The notes under the pieces were generated by a model, which was not told the origin of the DNA, did no database searches, and was given only the letters and a program-made list of their open reading frames with translations. This document shows, piece after piece, positions 23,526-33,368 of a stretch of 64,000 nt of DNA (the first letter of the stretch is position 1; each line of letters opens with the position of its first letter). The position numbers and the translations under genes are program-made. The stretch comes from Beroe forskalii (taxonomy: Eukaryota; Ctenophora; Nuda; Beroida; Beroidae): contig WFMF01000049.1 of NCBI GenBank assembly GCA_011033025.1, positions 682,001 to 746,000 on the forward strand, in the 5' to 3' direction.

Positions 23526-23858
23526 TCAATCATCAGCATCACAAAAAATGCGAAAAACGAACAATTTCCATTGGCTGTTGAGTAGATGGTCGGATGGGGC
23601 GATTTGGAGATTTGGGGTATAATCTAAATTCACTATTGAAGGAGCAAATGCAATCAGCAACGCAATAAAACAAGGGAAAACGAACCATTTCCGTTGGCAG
23701 TTGAGTAGATGGTCGGTTAACAGCTGCCCCTCAAGGTTCACATGTTCCTGGCAAATTGGGCAGAAACGGCCTTCACCACCACAGGTTTCAAGATGTTTTC
23801 TGTAGTTTCTATAGGCCATAACACGATCGCAACGAGTGCAAGTTATGTTTCGAACCAT
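23526..23858 (-). CDS. Small two-zinc-finger protein
   Basis: The 110-residue frame opens MVRNITCTRCDRVMAYRNYR. It shows two C2HC fingers: C7-x2-C10-x10-H21-x4-C26, and C33-x2-C36-x13-H50-x3-C54 (CPICQEHVNLEGQLLTDHLL then NC). The second half contains an imperfect duplication: DHLLNCQRKWFVFPCF near 49-64 and DHLLNSQWKLFVFRIF about 40 residues on, matching a 46-base DNA repeat at about 23554 and 23675. A TATAAATA box lies about 80 bases upstream, so transcription is plausible. The stop falls right at the 5' junction of the LINE, so the natural C-terminus may have been lost or replaced. Zinc binding and nucleic-acid or protein contact are inferred from the fingers; I do not recognise the family. 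Confidence 0.55.
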   Translation of the reverse strand: MVRNITCTRCDRVMAYRNYRKHLETCGGEGRFCPICQEHVNLEGQLLTDHLLNCQRKWFVFPCFIALLIAFAPSIVNLDYTPNLQIAPSDHLLNSQWKLFVFRIFCDADD

Positions 23859-23937
23859 GATGAAAAAGTGGAAGAGCTCTGCAAAGAGTAAGAGAAACTG
23901 TGAAATGAATTTTATGAATTCAGTCCTCGCTCAGCCG

Positions 23938-23945
23938 TATTTATA
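23938..23945 (-). promoter_or_regulatory. TATA box of the zinc-finger gene
   Basis: Minus-strand TATAAATA within CACTATAAATACGGCTGAG, about 80 bases upstream of the ATG at 23858. A start site about 30 bases on would give a leader of about 50 bases without an upstream ATG in good context. No other strong TATA lies between it and the ATG. Confidence 0.5.
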
Positions 23946-24089
23946 GTGAGAAAGCACGGTTTGATGTGGTTAAGACAGTTTACGAAAATATATTTGGTTT
24001 CATCATAGATGCTCTTTGTTGACGTCTAATAATGACAAAAGGATAATTCATATTGTAACAAGTGTGACTTTGGGCATGTTCGGGCAAGT

Positions 24090-24600
24090 TTGAAGCTCAA
24101 CACCTGGCGTTCTTCTCCTCAAGTTTTGTGTCTCAAGAGACAACTTTCTAAGAGGAATTGAGTTTACACCTTCATGATCACCTGGAGCATTGCATTATTC
24201 AAAAATTCAAATTTGGCGGGCACATTTTTTCAAAAATTCAAAATTGCCATGATGTGTATGAAATGATTTCATAATAAACACCCTTCATTTACATATAGTA
24301 ATGACGATAATATATACCAAAAGTTGATGACGTAATAGTTCCCACACCCCGCATTTGAAGCTCAGCATCCAGCGTTCTTCTCCTCAAGTTATGTGTCAAA
24401 ATTGACATCTTTCTAAGAGGAGTTTACACAATCATGATCACCTGGAGCATTGCATTATTCAAAAATTCAAATTTGGCGGGTACGTTTTCAAAATACAAAT
24501 TGGTATGATGTATGAAATGATTTCATAATAAACACCTTCATTTACATATAGTAATGACGATAACATATACCAAAAGTTGATGACGTAATAGTTCGCGCCC
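24090..24600. repeat. Two-copy tandem duplication, unit about 255 bp
   Basis: Copies at about 24090-24355 and 24358-24598 share AAGCTCAaCAcC..GCGTTCTTCTCC, ATCACCTGGAGCATTGCATT, TTCAAATTTGGCGGG, ATGAAATGATTTCATAATAA and AAAAGTTGATGACGTAATAG in order. The second copy has several short deletions. Confidence 0.85.
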
Positions 24601-25377
24601 GCCTGGCACCCCGGTGCCGGGGTGGGTTCATGTGATCATGTTTGACAGTCATGATTGGAAAAGTCACGTGACTTGATTGGGGCTGCTAATAGTAAATGTG
24701 GGTCACGTGATCAAAATTGGGGCTAGAATGGTTAATGTGTCACGTGATCAATATGCTAATTATGCACATAAATATGCGTCATTAAGCCACTTGGTGAGGT
24801 ATATTCACCGGTTTATATTTTCTATAGACGAGGGGGGATGATTGCAGGTTTTTGGATTTTCACTATAATAGTGGGGGACAGTTAGAACCCACCCCCTTGA
24901 AAGAATTTTGAAAATTTTGAAAAATAAAGAAATGAATCAAATGAAAATGCATATCTTTTGTTATAATTTTACATTTATCAAGCAGAAATCTGTTTTCCCA
25001 GAATCACGCTCTTTTTGTCAGATCTATGTTAATAAATAATAATAATGTCTTTTATCAGCAAACCATTGAGGCCAGGCATTCTCACAGCTTTCTTATTTTG
25101 AACCTTTCGATTCAAATTCAACCCCCCCCCCCCTCTTGTATATAAGCCCCAATATTTCTTACGACATTGCACAGGAGGACAGGAATTACAGCCCCCCCGT
25201 CTTTTCGAGACGTACACTGAGTGTTGGGTATCGAGTGCGTATTGATAGAGATAAATAAATCTTTATAAATTGCTTTCGATTGTACTGTATGATTCAGTAC
25301 TGTATGATGTATGATTGCAGTTGTACTATATGATTCAGTACTAAGTCATACAGTTTCGCACTAAAAAAATTTATAGC
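24601..25377. other. Intergenic, nothing recognised
   Basis: Contains several TCACGTGA-type words (near 24665, 24706, 24739), a C run at 25123-25132 and short AGTACTG repeats near 25290-25345. No gene. Confidence 0.5.
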
Positions 25378-25380
25378 TCA

Positions 25381-25500
25381 AAAATGGCTAAAAAATGGGT
25401 GGACTTAACTCCGCTGCGGACCAGCTGCGGACCCGCTGGACCCGCTGCGGGTCCGCTGCGGAGTTACTGGTAAGTCCACCCATTTTTTAGCCCAAAAATG
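25381..25500. repeat. GC-rich fold-back element
   Basis: Left arm AAAATGGCTAAAAAATGGGT then GGACTTAACTCCGCTGCGGACC; right arm carries the inverted equivalents ending GGTAAGTCCACCCATTTTTT then AGCCCAAAAATG. The centre is made of CGCTGCGGAC/CGCTGGACC words. The GC-rich core stands out from the AT-rich surroundings. Confidence 0.7.
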
Positions 25501-26435
25501 GCAGAATTATGCACATTGCACATATCCCCGTTCCTGAAATTCAAAAATGTTAGCTACTCCAGGATCAAATTATTCATATGTTGCCCGTAATATCCTGAAA
25601 GTTTTATCAAGATTGCTCAAAAAACAGCGCAGTTATACTCTTTTTTGTAATGTGTAAACAAGCATTTTGCTTATTACCATATAAGGTAATGTGTGCTTGT
25701 TTTGTACAGGGTGTGTCTTGTGCAAACTGTTCGACTATAACTATCACATCAGTATATATAATTATATAATACTTATAAGCAGCTCAAACTCACCGCAAAA
25801 ATGATTACCGAACCGTACCCCATTCTTTGCCCGAATAATATCTTTAATAAGACCTGTCAGAAACCCGTATAAAACCTGTCTAAAAACCCGTTGTTAACCG
25901 ATGTCAAAAGGTAAAACCCGTCGTGAGCATGTTCAGCATAGCACAAACCGGCGCTGAGTAGCTGCCACCCAATTTTATTGTCGAGGCACCGATTCTCTGG
26001 TTATTTTTTGCCTGCAAATATCATTAAAATGGGACAGAACTGCAACAACACCTTTTTACTAGCAAATTTGAGACAAAAAAGTAATAGAGAGTATTTAATG
26101 TCAACATTTAGCAGAGCAGCGCATGTGTACTTTTATGTGTAAGAGTGTATTAGCTTATTAGTGTATACTATGCTTTATGTATACGTTTTGGTTTGTATAC
26201 TGTGATGAGAATTGATGAGAGGACGTGGTGAATTAAGGTGTGGTCAATTCTGATCAATTATTCTGATCAATCGGTGGATCTGATTGGTGATCGTGTGCTA
26301 TAGCATTTGCCGTGCGTGTTTTTCTGTACAATAGTATAATATCTATAGGTACCAATTACCAAATATACACTCTCTGGTACATGCATATAACAACTCTTGA
26401 TGCAATATATGTTTCTCATTATCTTATTCAGTTAT
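25501..26435. other. Intergenic, nothing recognised
   Basis: Only short open frames; AAACCCGT repeats near 25867-25920. No gene or element recognised. Confidence 0.45.
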
Positions 26436-27128
26436 TCCTCAGGTACACCCGAGTTTGTGGAATAAGCTGTTGCCCTGTCTGGGACCCTCATCTGATAAAG
26501 GACATTCAAGCAACGTAGAATCAATCCAGCGACACTTTACCAAACGCATTGCGGGGACCAAGGATATGGATCACTGGGATCGTCTGAAGAAACTAAAGCT
26601 CAGGGGCGGCTCGTGGGGGTGGCTGGAATGGGGGCTTGGGTACCGAGGTTCGAGGGACTCAGGGGGTTTGGGGGTCGGGCCCCCAACTGCCGGAGGCCTA
26701 CTCTGTAGGCGGACCCGACGATTTTCTTTAGTAAAGCTGATGTCTCCTCTCTCCAACGCAGAAGAGAAAGATAATCCATACTTGGAACTGGAATATTCTG
26801 CAGGTGTCGCAACTGCATATGACAATTCATTTGCTCGTCTCTTGAACTTGCTCGTCTCTTGAACTTGCTCCCTTAGCAAGTCAACACGGTGAAGGAGCTA
26901 GAAGCATTCAAGATTATAGCCCTGGGAGAATTCCTCGCCCAATACCCGGATAAGCCACCGGTTCCGGGTTACACACCTCCAACCAGCAACTCATTACTCG
27001 ACTGGGCTGTGAACGAGGAGATGCAGTACGTGAACATCACTGATCCCAACTTCGATCCCTGCCAGTACACCCTTCAAAATGTGTGTATGGGAAACAAATG
27101 CTTCGGGAGTTCGGGAAGTAAGTTATGA
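26436..27128 (+). pseudogene. Fragment of a second LINE type (RT C-terminus)
   Basis: Two overlapping frames at 26436-26600 give VWDPHLIKDIQA and then VESIQRHFTKRIAGTKDMDH and WDRLKKLKL, the conserved thumb/connection block of many LINE RTs. After about 280 bases of unrelated GC-rich sequence, 26889-27128 encodes LEAFKIIALGEFLAQYPDKP then PVPGYTPPTSNSLLDW, the tail region that ends such proteins. A related tail lies on the minus strand at 33935-34100. The frames are broken, so this is a relic. The inserted piece (about 26601-26880) is rich in GGGGGTTTGGGGGTCGGGCC-type sequence of unknown origin. Confidence 0.6.
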
Positions 27129-27755
27129 TGAGCCGGAACTGATTCCAATTGATTCCCGTCAGACAATCCTATGACTCCTAGAGGAACGGGCCATGAGTCT
27201 CGATAACACTGATCAAGGGATATGCAGATTGCAGAATTACCTTTCTGTTACGCTGACTGTTGTAAAGAATCTCCTGCTGACTCAAAGTCAAAAAGGGCCG
27301 TGGCATCGATCAGACTCAGAGCAATTACAAAACCGACATTAAGTGGTGGTGCACTGTGCCGTTTATGAGATGATTTCGAGACCAATTTCGGCTCAATCCC
27401 AAAATTTCAATTTCTGGCACGGCATTTTTCAGCTAATTTTAGTTGTATCCTTTGGAGTTTGGTTAACCTCAATGGTTTGTTTCGATAAATTAATTTAAAA
27501 AGTTACATTGATTGGAATAACGTATCTAGATCTTTCAATTAAGCAATTACATGTAGCACTTGTCTTGTTAATCATTATGTTATTTTTTTTGCTTTTTTTA
27601 AATAATACCAATAGAATTAGAAGCATTTCAAATTCGTGCCGTCGGCAAAGTTGATTGATTGTTACCCGTTGAGAGCAGTGTGAATTGATGATTTCATTTT
27701 TACACATGTTTTGAGAAGGTCGTGTTTTTAAGTTTACTCTCTAGCTCAAATTGTC
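27129..27755. other. Intergenic, nothing recognised
   Basis: No convincing frame or repeat. Confidence 0.45.
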
Positions 27756-28150
27756 TATAGCGGCTCGCGCTATACTAACACGAAAGGTAAAGTACACACG
27801 CTGTTAGTATAGCGCGAGCCGCGCCGTCGCGAGCAGCATCGTGTCGTATTTTGCCCATCCCTAGTCTGCAACACGACCCTCCAAATTTCCGAGTGTTGCG
27901 CGCTAGGGATGGGTGAAATCCATCTAGGGGTCGGAATAATGCAACATATTAATCTGTTTCCTATTTGCCATCTTAAAGCCTGCTCAAATTGATCCTTTTA
28001 TCTTTATACTTTTCCAATAAAAAAGACTTAAGCAGAATTACTATCATCCATCATCTGGAGTTTCTAAGCAATTGATTGATGGATTTCTCCCATCCCTGCG
28101 CGCAACACTCGGAGGTTTGGAGGGTCGCGGAAAACGTTGTGTGCGCGGCG
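27756..28150. repeat. Nested inverted repeats
   Basis: A perfect 20-base inverted pair GCGGCTCGCGCTATACTAAC (27760-27779) and its complement (27803-27822) forms one hairpin. A second pair links about 27849-27920 (CCCATCCCTAG, ACACGACCCTCCAAA, GTGTTGCGCGC) with the inverted equivalents at 28083-28145 (CCCATCCCTGCGCGCAACAC, GGTTTGGAGGGTCG). GC content is well above the surroundings. Confidence 0.65.
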
Positions 28151-28304
28151 GAGGGTAGGGTAACATCCTACAAAGCAATTGAATTCTATCATCTGCAATG
28201 TGACCAGGTAAATTTCTTATTATTTTCTTTTGTGCCTAAAATTTTGGGTATCTCTCCCATATAAACGGCTCTGAGTGACGTCACAGATCTAAACGTCAAT
28301 TTTT

Positions 28305-28412
28305 CTGTATCCTAAACCTCACCATAGCCCTAACCAAAACCGTAACCTTAATCCTAACCCTAACCCTAACAAATCCTGACCCTAATCCTGATCCTAACCC
28401 TAGTCCTTAAAG
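28305..28412. repeat. Interstitial telomere-like repeats
   Basis: A run of about 100 bases made largely of CCCTAA-type hexamers with frequent substitutions: CCTAACCCTAACCCTAAC occurs intact near 28351-28371, flanked by variants such as CCGTAACCTTAAT and CCTGATCCTAACCC. This is the TTAGGG telomere unit of most animals. Confidence 0.75.
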
Positions 28413-28792
28413 CGCTAGGTGCGCTTAATTATATTTTTCTGAGTGACGTCATTGTCATAGATAATGAAGGCTCCCGTTTATATGGGAGACGTACCAAATT
28501 TTGCAGCAGTAGGTACTTGTAATGTCAAAGCTGCTTGTTATTCTACTATTCTACTATTCAGAGATCCTGAAGATGATTCATAAAGTCAATCTTAAAGTTA
28601 TGTTTCGAAACTGTTAGTTGATATTGTGGAGTAGTTATTTGGCTTGAATCATAATTGTTACTTTCAATGAAAGACAGCAGGTTTATTAAATACTATTCTA
28701 CTGTGATTTTATTTCTATTGGATAATTACTGTAACTTCTGCCTCTACTGAACTCTTTCTCTTTCCTCTCCCTCCCCTCTAAACTGTGATGCT
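28413..28792. other. Intergenic, nothing recognised
   Basis: AT-rich; a short CTACTATTCTACTATTC duplication near 28540. No gene. Confidence 0.45.
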
Positions 28793-29247
28793 CAGGATTC
28801 AGCAGACAGGAGGTTCACCGACTTCTCTTAGAGGACCACTATAATAGAGGACCAATAGAGGACCAATAGAGGACCAATAGAGGACCAATATAGGACCACT
28901 AGAGGACACTAGAGGACCACTGGAGAATCACTAGAGGACCAATGGGACAAATCTAGGACAAACATTTTATTTTGCTCAATTCAGGCGCAATTTCAAAATA
29001 GCTGATTGAATAAAATAAGAAAATAGTATAACTGAACACCAAATATAGCATCAACAAAATCACTGAAGGAGGTATCCTTTCTTCTGAAGGTCAGTGAGCT
29101 TCTGCTTCCAAGGAAACTGACTGAGGCGATCTTTGCAGGCTGTGTTGAGCTTTGTGAGGGAAGCCTTTGGGTTCTGCTCCAGGACTCTCAAAAATTCCTC
29201 CTCATCAACCACCTTCAGCTCCGTCAGTGCACGCTGCTTGTAGAGAT
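28793..29247 (-). repeat. Inverted copy of a gene 3' end plus its minisatellite
   Basis: Inverted partner of 30202-30652. The minus strand (frame 29060-29320) encodes VVDEEEFLRVLEQNPKASLT and continues through KLNTACKDRL, PWKQKLTDLQKKGYLLQ and a stop. Beyond the stop lies a degenerate array of TAGAGGACCAA units (28845-28940). The copy is cut at about 29247, where the match to the right arm ends. Confidence 0.85.
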
Positions 29248-29498
29248 TGTAGAAAAATGCAACCTTAGAAAAATGCAACCTTATTTTTGTAAATACGTTT
29301 TTATTTAAATTTTCATACATCTTAATTTAAATGGTATGTACTAGTTTTAAAGAGTACACTTTTAGTTACATTTATTCAAATTTATTTCCAATATAATTAA
29401 CCATATAACTATTATTAGTCCTTAGTGGGTGACTCTATTAACAGTTTTCATAATTGACTTGATGTCTGCCCTCAGCACATGGAATTTGCCTCTTTTAT

Positions 29499-30388
29499 AT
29501 GGGAAGAAAGGATATTTTTAGAATGAGTGCTGTAAAAAAAAAAAAAAAAAAGTGGGTGACCCTGGCAGCATCGCATGCCTCAGAAGATAAAAAATTATCA
29601 TTCATTCAATTCATCTCTAACGAGAAGTGGATAATGGACTGTGTCAAGACAATCCTGAAGAAGAAGGAGCTCTGTGCCTACCACACTCCTCCTGCCCCGC
29701 CTGCTGCTGACACCGTCCACACCCCCTCTTCCCATCCACTTCCCAGCCGTCCTCCACTTCCTAGCCCTGCTGCCACATCGAGCCCTACATCTCTACCTAC
29801 TCCCAGCCCTCCTCCTCCTACAAGCCCTCCTTCTATTCCTTCCATCCCGGCGGCATCAGACTCAGCCCTTGATCTCCTGCTCCACTCATCCCTCTATGAT
29901 GGCAACCTCCTGACAGATGCGGACTTGACAGCAGCAACGGCGCAGTTTGACACTCCTGCACCTCCAGCCACTGCTTCGCCTACACCTGCTGTCATTCTAC
30001 CCCACCTTTACCATCACCATCTAACCCCCAACCTGCAGAACCTCAACCTGCTGACCCTACACCTGCTCCAGCTTCTAAAAAAGGAAGAGGACAACTACTC
30101 ATGGTGGTGTGGAGGAGAAGTACATGGTGGTGTTGGAGTTGTATCAGGGAGGGCTGTCACTGAGAGAGGCATGAGATGCTGCCAGGGTCATCCGCTCCAA
30201 TCACTACAAGCAGCATGCACTGACGGATCTGAAGGTGGTTGATGAGGAGGAGTTTTTGAGAGTCCTGGAGCAGAACCCAAAGGCTTCCCTCACAAAGCTC
30301 AACACAGCCTGCAAAGATACTCTCAGTCAGTCTCCTTGGAAGCAGAAGCTCACTGACCTTCAGAAGAAAGGATACCTCCTTCAGTGAT
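29499..30388 (+). pseudogene. Broken proline-rich protein with C-terminal helical region
   Basis: From 29499 the plus strand encodes a lysine run, then FISNEKWIMDCVKTILKKKE, then a long low-complexity proline/serine region, then a short acidic hydrophobic stretch (SALDLLLHSSLYDGNLLTDA), then more proline. The in-track frame closes at 30242. In shifted frames the sequence continues as YMVVLELYQGGLSLREA, stop, then AARVIRSNHYKQHALTDLK (helix-turn-helix-like) and the VVDEEEFLRVLEQNPKASLT tail ending with a stop at about 30388. At least two frameshifts and one stop break it. The tail is duplicated in inverted orientation at 28793-29247. The W-x3-C segment vaguely recalls BRCT domains, but I do not assign a family. 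Confidence 0.5.
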
Positions 30389-30652
30389 TTTGTTGATGCT
30401 ATATTTGGTGTTCAGTTATACTATTTACTTATTTTATTTAGTCAGTTATTTTAAAATTGCGCCTGAATTAAGCTAATGAATTGTTTGTCCTAGATTTGTC
30501 CCATTGGTCCTCTAGTGGTCCTCTAGTGTCCTCTAGTGGTCCTCTAGTGGACCTCTATATTGGTCCTCTACTGGTCCTCTATTGGTCCTCTACTGGTCTT
30601 CTATAGTGGTCCTCTAAGAGAAGTAGGTGAACCTCCAGTCTGCCCAGGATTC
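30202..30652 (+). repeat. Right arm of the palindromic gene-end duplication
   Basis: Matches the inverse of 28793-29247 from ACAAGCAGC...GCACTGACGGA through the stop codon, the AT-rich 3' flank and the TTGGTCCTCTA minisatellite (30508-30622), to GAGAAGT.GGTGAACCTCC. Divergence is low except for unit number in the minisatellite. Confidence 0.85.
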
Positions 30653-30963
30653 TGGAGTCTTGGGTGGCCAAGCCTTGCAGTTTTAAGCTCTGAAGGGGTA
30701 CAGTGGGCTTAAACCCCTCTGTTTCCTTTGCCACCTGCTGATGGGACATATACATCACAGATGACAGGGAAACTTACAACTGTAGGGTAACCACTGATGA
30801 TTCACATTTTAGCCTATTCCACCTCTGATGCCAATCAGTCAATTATAAAATCAATATGCAGTATTTCGTTTTGTTTGTAGTATACCCATACACCTTGGAT
30901 TAATTGACATTGGATTAATATCATTGTGGAACATGCTATTATTGCCTCACAGTTATTCAATTA
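30653..30963. other. Intergenic, nothing recognised
   Basis: No frame, hairpin or repeat recognised between the palindrome and the Helitron end. Confidence 0.45.
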
Positions 30964-31759
30964 CTAGCAGGCCCGTTGGGCCTACAAATACACAGATTAC
31001 TTGGCGTTGTTACGCAGCACCTCGTTCGAAATTTTTGACCTATGAAATTCAAATTGATTTAATACTTTTTGTCGCATCCAAAATTCCAATCAGGTCAATA
31101 GTTATGAAATCAAAACAGTATCACCTAAACATTCAATTTTATGAAGGAGCAGAGTGGAATAATAGTTCGTCGGTTAGTCGTGCTAAACCATGTGAATTTG
31201 TTCCGTTTTTATTGCAAGATGATGCTAATTCTGACAACCGATTTTCATACTGACATTGGACAATCTTGCTTTGCTCGCATTAATCCAGACCAGGAACTGT
31301 GTTCGTAATCTACCACTCCTATATTTGAAGGGATTAAATTGTACAATTTAGTGAACCTTGAATTGCAAGACTATAACTTTACTACTGCAATCACTGACAC
31401 AGCATTGATTAGCGACCGACCTCTGCCACAGTTTTATGAAAACAAACCATCTGAAATATCTTCCGTTGTTAAAGTTATGACCAGTCTCCATCTTGAGATC
31501 TTGACTTCGAAGTATTAAGAAAACGTCAAATTTTGAAAAACAACAGCACAGCATTCAACAGTAGTAGCGTAATAGAAAGCACTCGCATAGAACTGATCAT
31601 AATCTGCACGTGCACCAAAATCAGTCTCCATAGCAACGGCGCCTCATTTCTCCCTTTTGCATTCGTTTCTCTTGATATTTTCTTGGCAAGCTCAAATTTA
31701 ATTGTGGACGGCGGCTCATACAAACATTATTCACGTGTGACTTTACTTTATATATAAGA
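30964..31759 (-). mobile_element. Helitron-like non-autonomous element H1
   Basis: On the minus strand the element begins TCTTATATATAAAGTAAAGT and ends with a hairpin (GTAGGCCC-AAC-GGGCCTGC) followed by CTAG. The flanking bases are A before TC and T after CTAG, the usual Helitron insertion between A and T. The 5' TC, 3' CTRR and subterminal hairpin are the family hallmarks. It has no terminal inverted repeat, no target duplication and no Rep/helicase frame. Inside lies a CACGTG at 31607-31612, 11 bases from an RFX X-box match at 31624-31637. The short frames inside are not genes. Confidence 0.8.
31624..31637 (+). promoter_or_regulatory. RFX X-box match in H1
   Basis: GTCTCCATAGCAAC fits the X-box consensus GTHNYYATRRNAAC at all positions. 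Function is inferred only from the motif. Confidence 0.5.
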
Positions 31760-31785
31760 TCCCAACAAGTCAAAGTACCTACTTA

Positions 31786-32239
31786 GGGATTGTTCACATA
31801 TTACGTAATCACCTAGGGGGAGGGGGTGTTTTCAAATGATTATGTTTGATTATGGGGAGGGGGAGGGGGTTTGGTGGTTGATTACCTAATCAAAATATCC
31901 AATTCTTGACACAATTTTTGAATTTTTTGCCACAAATTCTTGGTATTTTTTGCAAAATTTTCTGAAAACCAACTCTGCAACATTTTTTAAAACTTACCTC
32001 AATATTTTCCAAATTATTAATTTTTCCAAAGTTGAAACATAATCGATTTTAAAGTATTTACACTGTCCATTTTCTTCACTTTCTACTCAAAAAGTTGGGG
32101 GGGGGGGGAGGTTAAGCCATGATTATGTAATATTCTCCTCAAGAGAGGGGGGTTGGGCTTTGATTATGTTTGATTATGAGGGGGGGGGGAGGGGGTTGAA
32201 AATGGCCAACAATTGATTACGTAATATGTGAACGATCCC
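31786..32239. mobile_element. MITE, 454 bp, TTA target duplication
   Basis: Terminal inverted repeats start GGGATTGTTCACATATTACG on the left and the complement of GGGATCGTTCACATATTACG on the right, with one mismatch in about 26 bases. TTA flanks it at 31783-31785 and 32240-32242. The interior has G-rich runs (near 31816, 31856, 32097, 32181) and TGATTATG words. A TWA target and GGG start fit PIF/Harbinger-type MITEs. No transposase frame. Confidence 0.85.
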
Positions 32240-32584
32240 TTATGATCATTCTCACAGTCAAAGGCCTGTGGCAGTGGATCTTGAGGAGCTTACACCAGTA
32301 CTTGTCTGATGTTGACAGACCCTCTCAAGATTCAGCGGCTGGCGTCAGTGGGTCATACATCATACGACAAATCAGTACTTACCCTCACTCTTTTCTTCAT
32401 ACATTCAAGTTCCAAGATATTGGTAAGTGAATAAAATAACTAATTTGTGTTCTCTTGAACTTGTTTTTTCCTTTTGAATTCATAGGTAAGACATGTGTAG
32501 GAATAGAATGACTGAAGGGGTAGCAGGTCAGTACTTCAATATCTATTTGCTCTAACCAATTAATTTAATGTTAATTGGTTAATA

Positions 32585-32769
32585 TACGCTAATCTAACGA
32601 CGCATAGTGGTATTGTTGCACTTATTGCACAAGGCGAAGCCGAGTGCCAATAAGTGTACTAATCACACGAGGTGAAGCCGAGTGTTGATTAGTACACTAA
32701 TGTGCACGAGGCGTCAGCCGAGTGCATATTAGTGCAACAATATCACTTCTGGGGAGTTAGATTAGCGTA
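32585..32769. mobile_element. TA-flanked fold-back element (185 bp)
   Basis: Ends TACGCTAATCTAAC and its complement, flanked by TA at 32583-32584 and 32770-32771. The interior repeats GGCGAAGCCGAGTG-like words (near 32633, 32660, 32707). Confidence 0.7.
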
Positions 32770-32884
32770 TAATACCACGACCAGTGCAATATGCCCTGAT
32801 ATTGCACTGTGGTTATTTGCACTGGAGTGGTATTATATAAAAACTGTACCTACTAAAGTAAATTAAAACAGATGCTGTACAGTA
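32770..32884. repeat. Short inverted repeat between two fold-back elements
   Basis: ATAATACCAC(GA)CCAGTGCAA near 32770 is inverted as TTGCACTGGAGTGGTATTAT near 32817-32836, forming a further hairpin adjacent to the flanking ones. Confidence 0.5.
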
Positions 32885-33366
32885 TACGCTTAGAGCATGG
32901 CTGGGAATGCGCTAATAGAAATTATTGCACGAGGTGGCCATTGTGAACTATTGTCGAACAGGCCAGGCAGACAATAGCCAATGTGCACGAGGCAGAGCCG
33001 AGTACAATATTCCCAATAACGTCATGACCATTTGCCATGCTCTTAGTATATTAGCCAATGTGAGTGCAATATTACTTATTGCGCCTACAAGTACCCTCAA
33101 AATTGGCTAATATGTATTAGCCAATTTTGAGGGTACTTGTAGGCGTGCAATAATAAGTAATATTGCACTCCTCACATTGGCTAATACACTTAGAGCATGG
33201 CAAATGGTCATGACGCTAATAAAATTATTGCACTCGGCTTCGCCTCGTGCAATAATTTGGTATTGTCGCACTCGGCCTGCTCCTCGGTCGCGACAATACA
33301 GAATATTACTGTCTACGCTCGTGCAATAATTTATATTAGCGCATTCCCAGCCATGCTCTAAGCGTA
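32885..33366. mobile_element. TA-flanked long palindrome (482 bp)
   Basis: The element begins TACGCTTAGAGCATGGCTGG and ends with its inverted copy, flanked by TA at 32883-32884 and 33367-33368. The whole interior folds back on a centre at 33113-33114 (AATTGGCTAATA-TG-TATTAGCCAATT), with a few short indels between arms. It shares the terminal TACGCT and the internal CGAAGCCGAGTGCAATA-type words with the 32585-32769 element, so they are one family. A TA duplication is typical of Tc1/mariner-type MITEs. Confidence 0.8.
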
Positions 33367-33368
33367 TA

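Larger units (their letters stand above)
19970..23545 (-). mobile_element. 5'-truncated LINE with internal tandem duplication of the RT region
   Basis: Read on the minus strand, the element begins in the linker between endonuclease and RT (NNPWITHGIIISINKR, about 23318-23470), goes through a first RT copy (23245-21913), then a second (21912-20575), then thumb and tail to a TGA at 19970-19972. The endonuclease is missing, so the copy is 5'-truncated, which is usual for LINEs. Blocks seen include FGFRKKHSTTHALHHSID, FIDLSKAFDTLDHE, YGVPQGSVLGPLLFLLYIND and YADDTN. A W-to-TAG change at 20132-20134 truncates the main frame; homology (NKVLKSLFHDKSIDD) continues to 19970. Confidence 0.9.

Noticed and set aside
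29499-29700. BRCT domain or telomere-binding protein in the lysine-rich frame
   Set aside because: Only a single helix-like WIMDC segment recalls BRCT; the other BRCT elements are missing, so no assignment.
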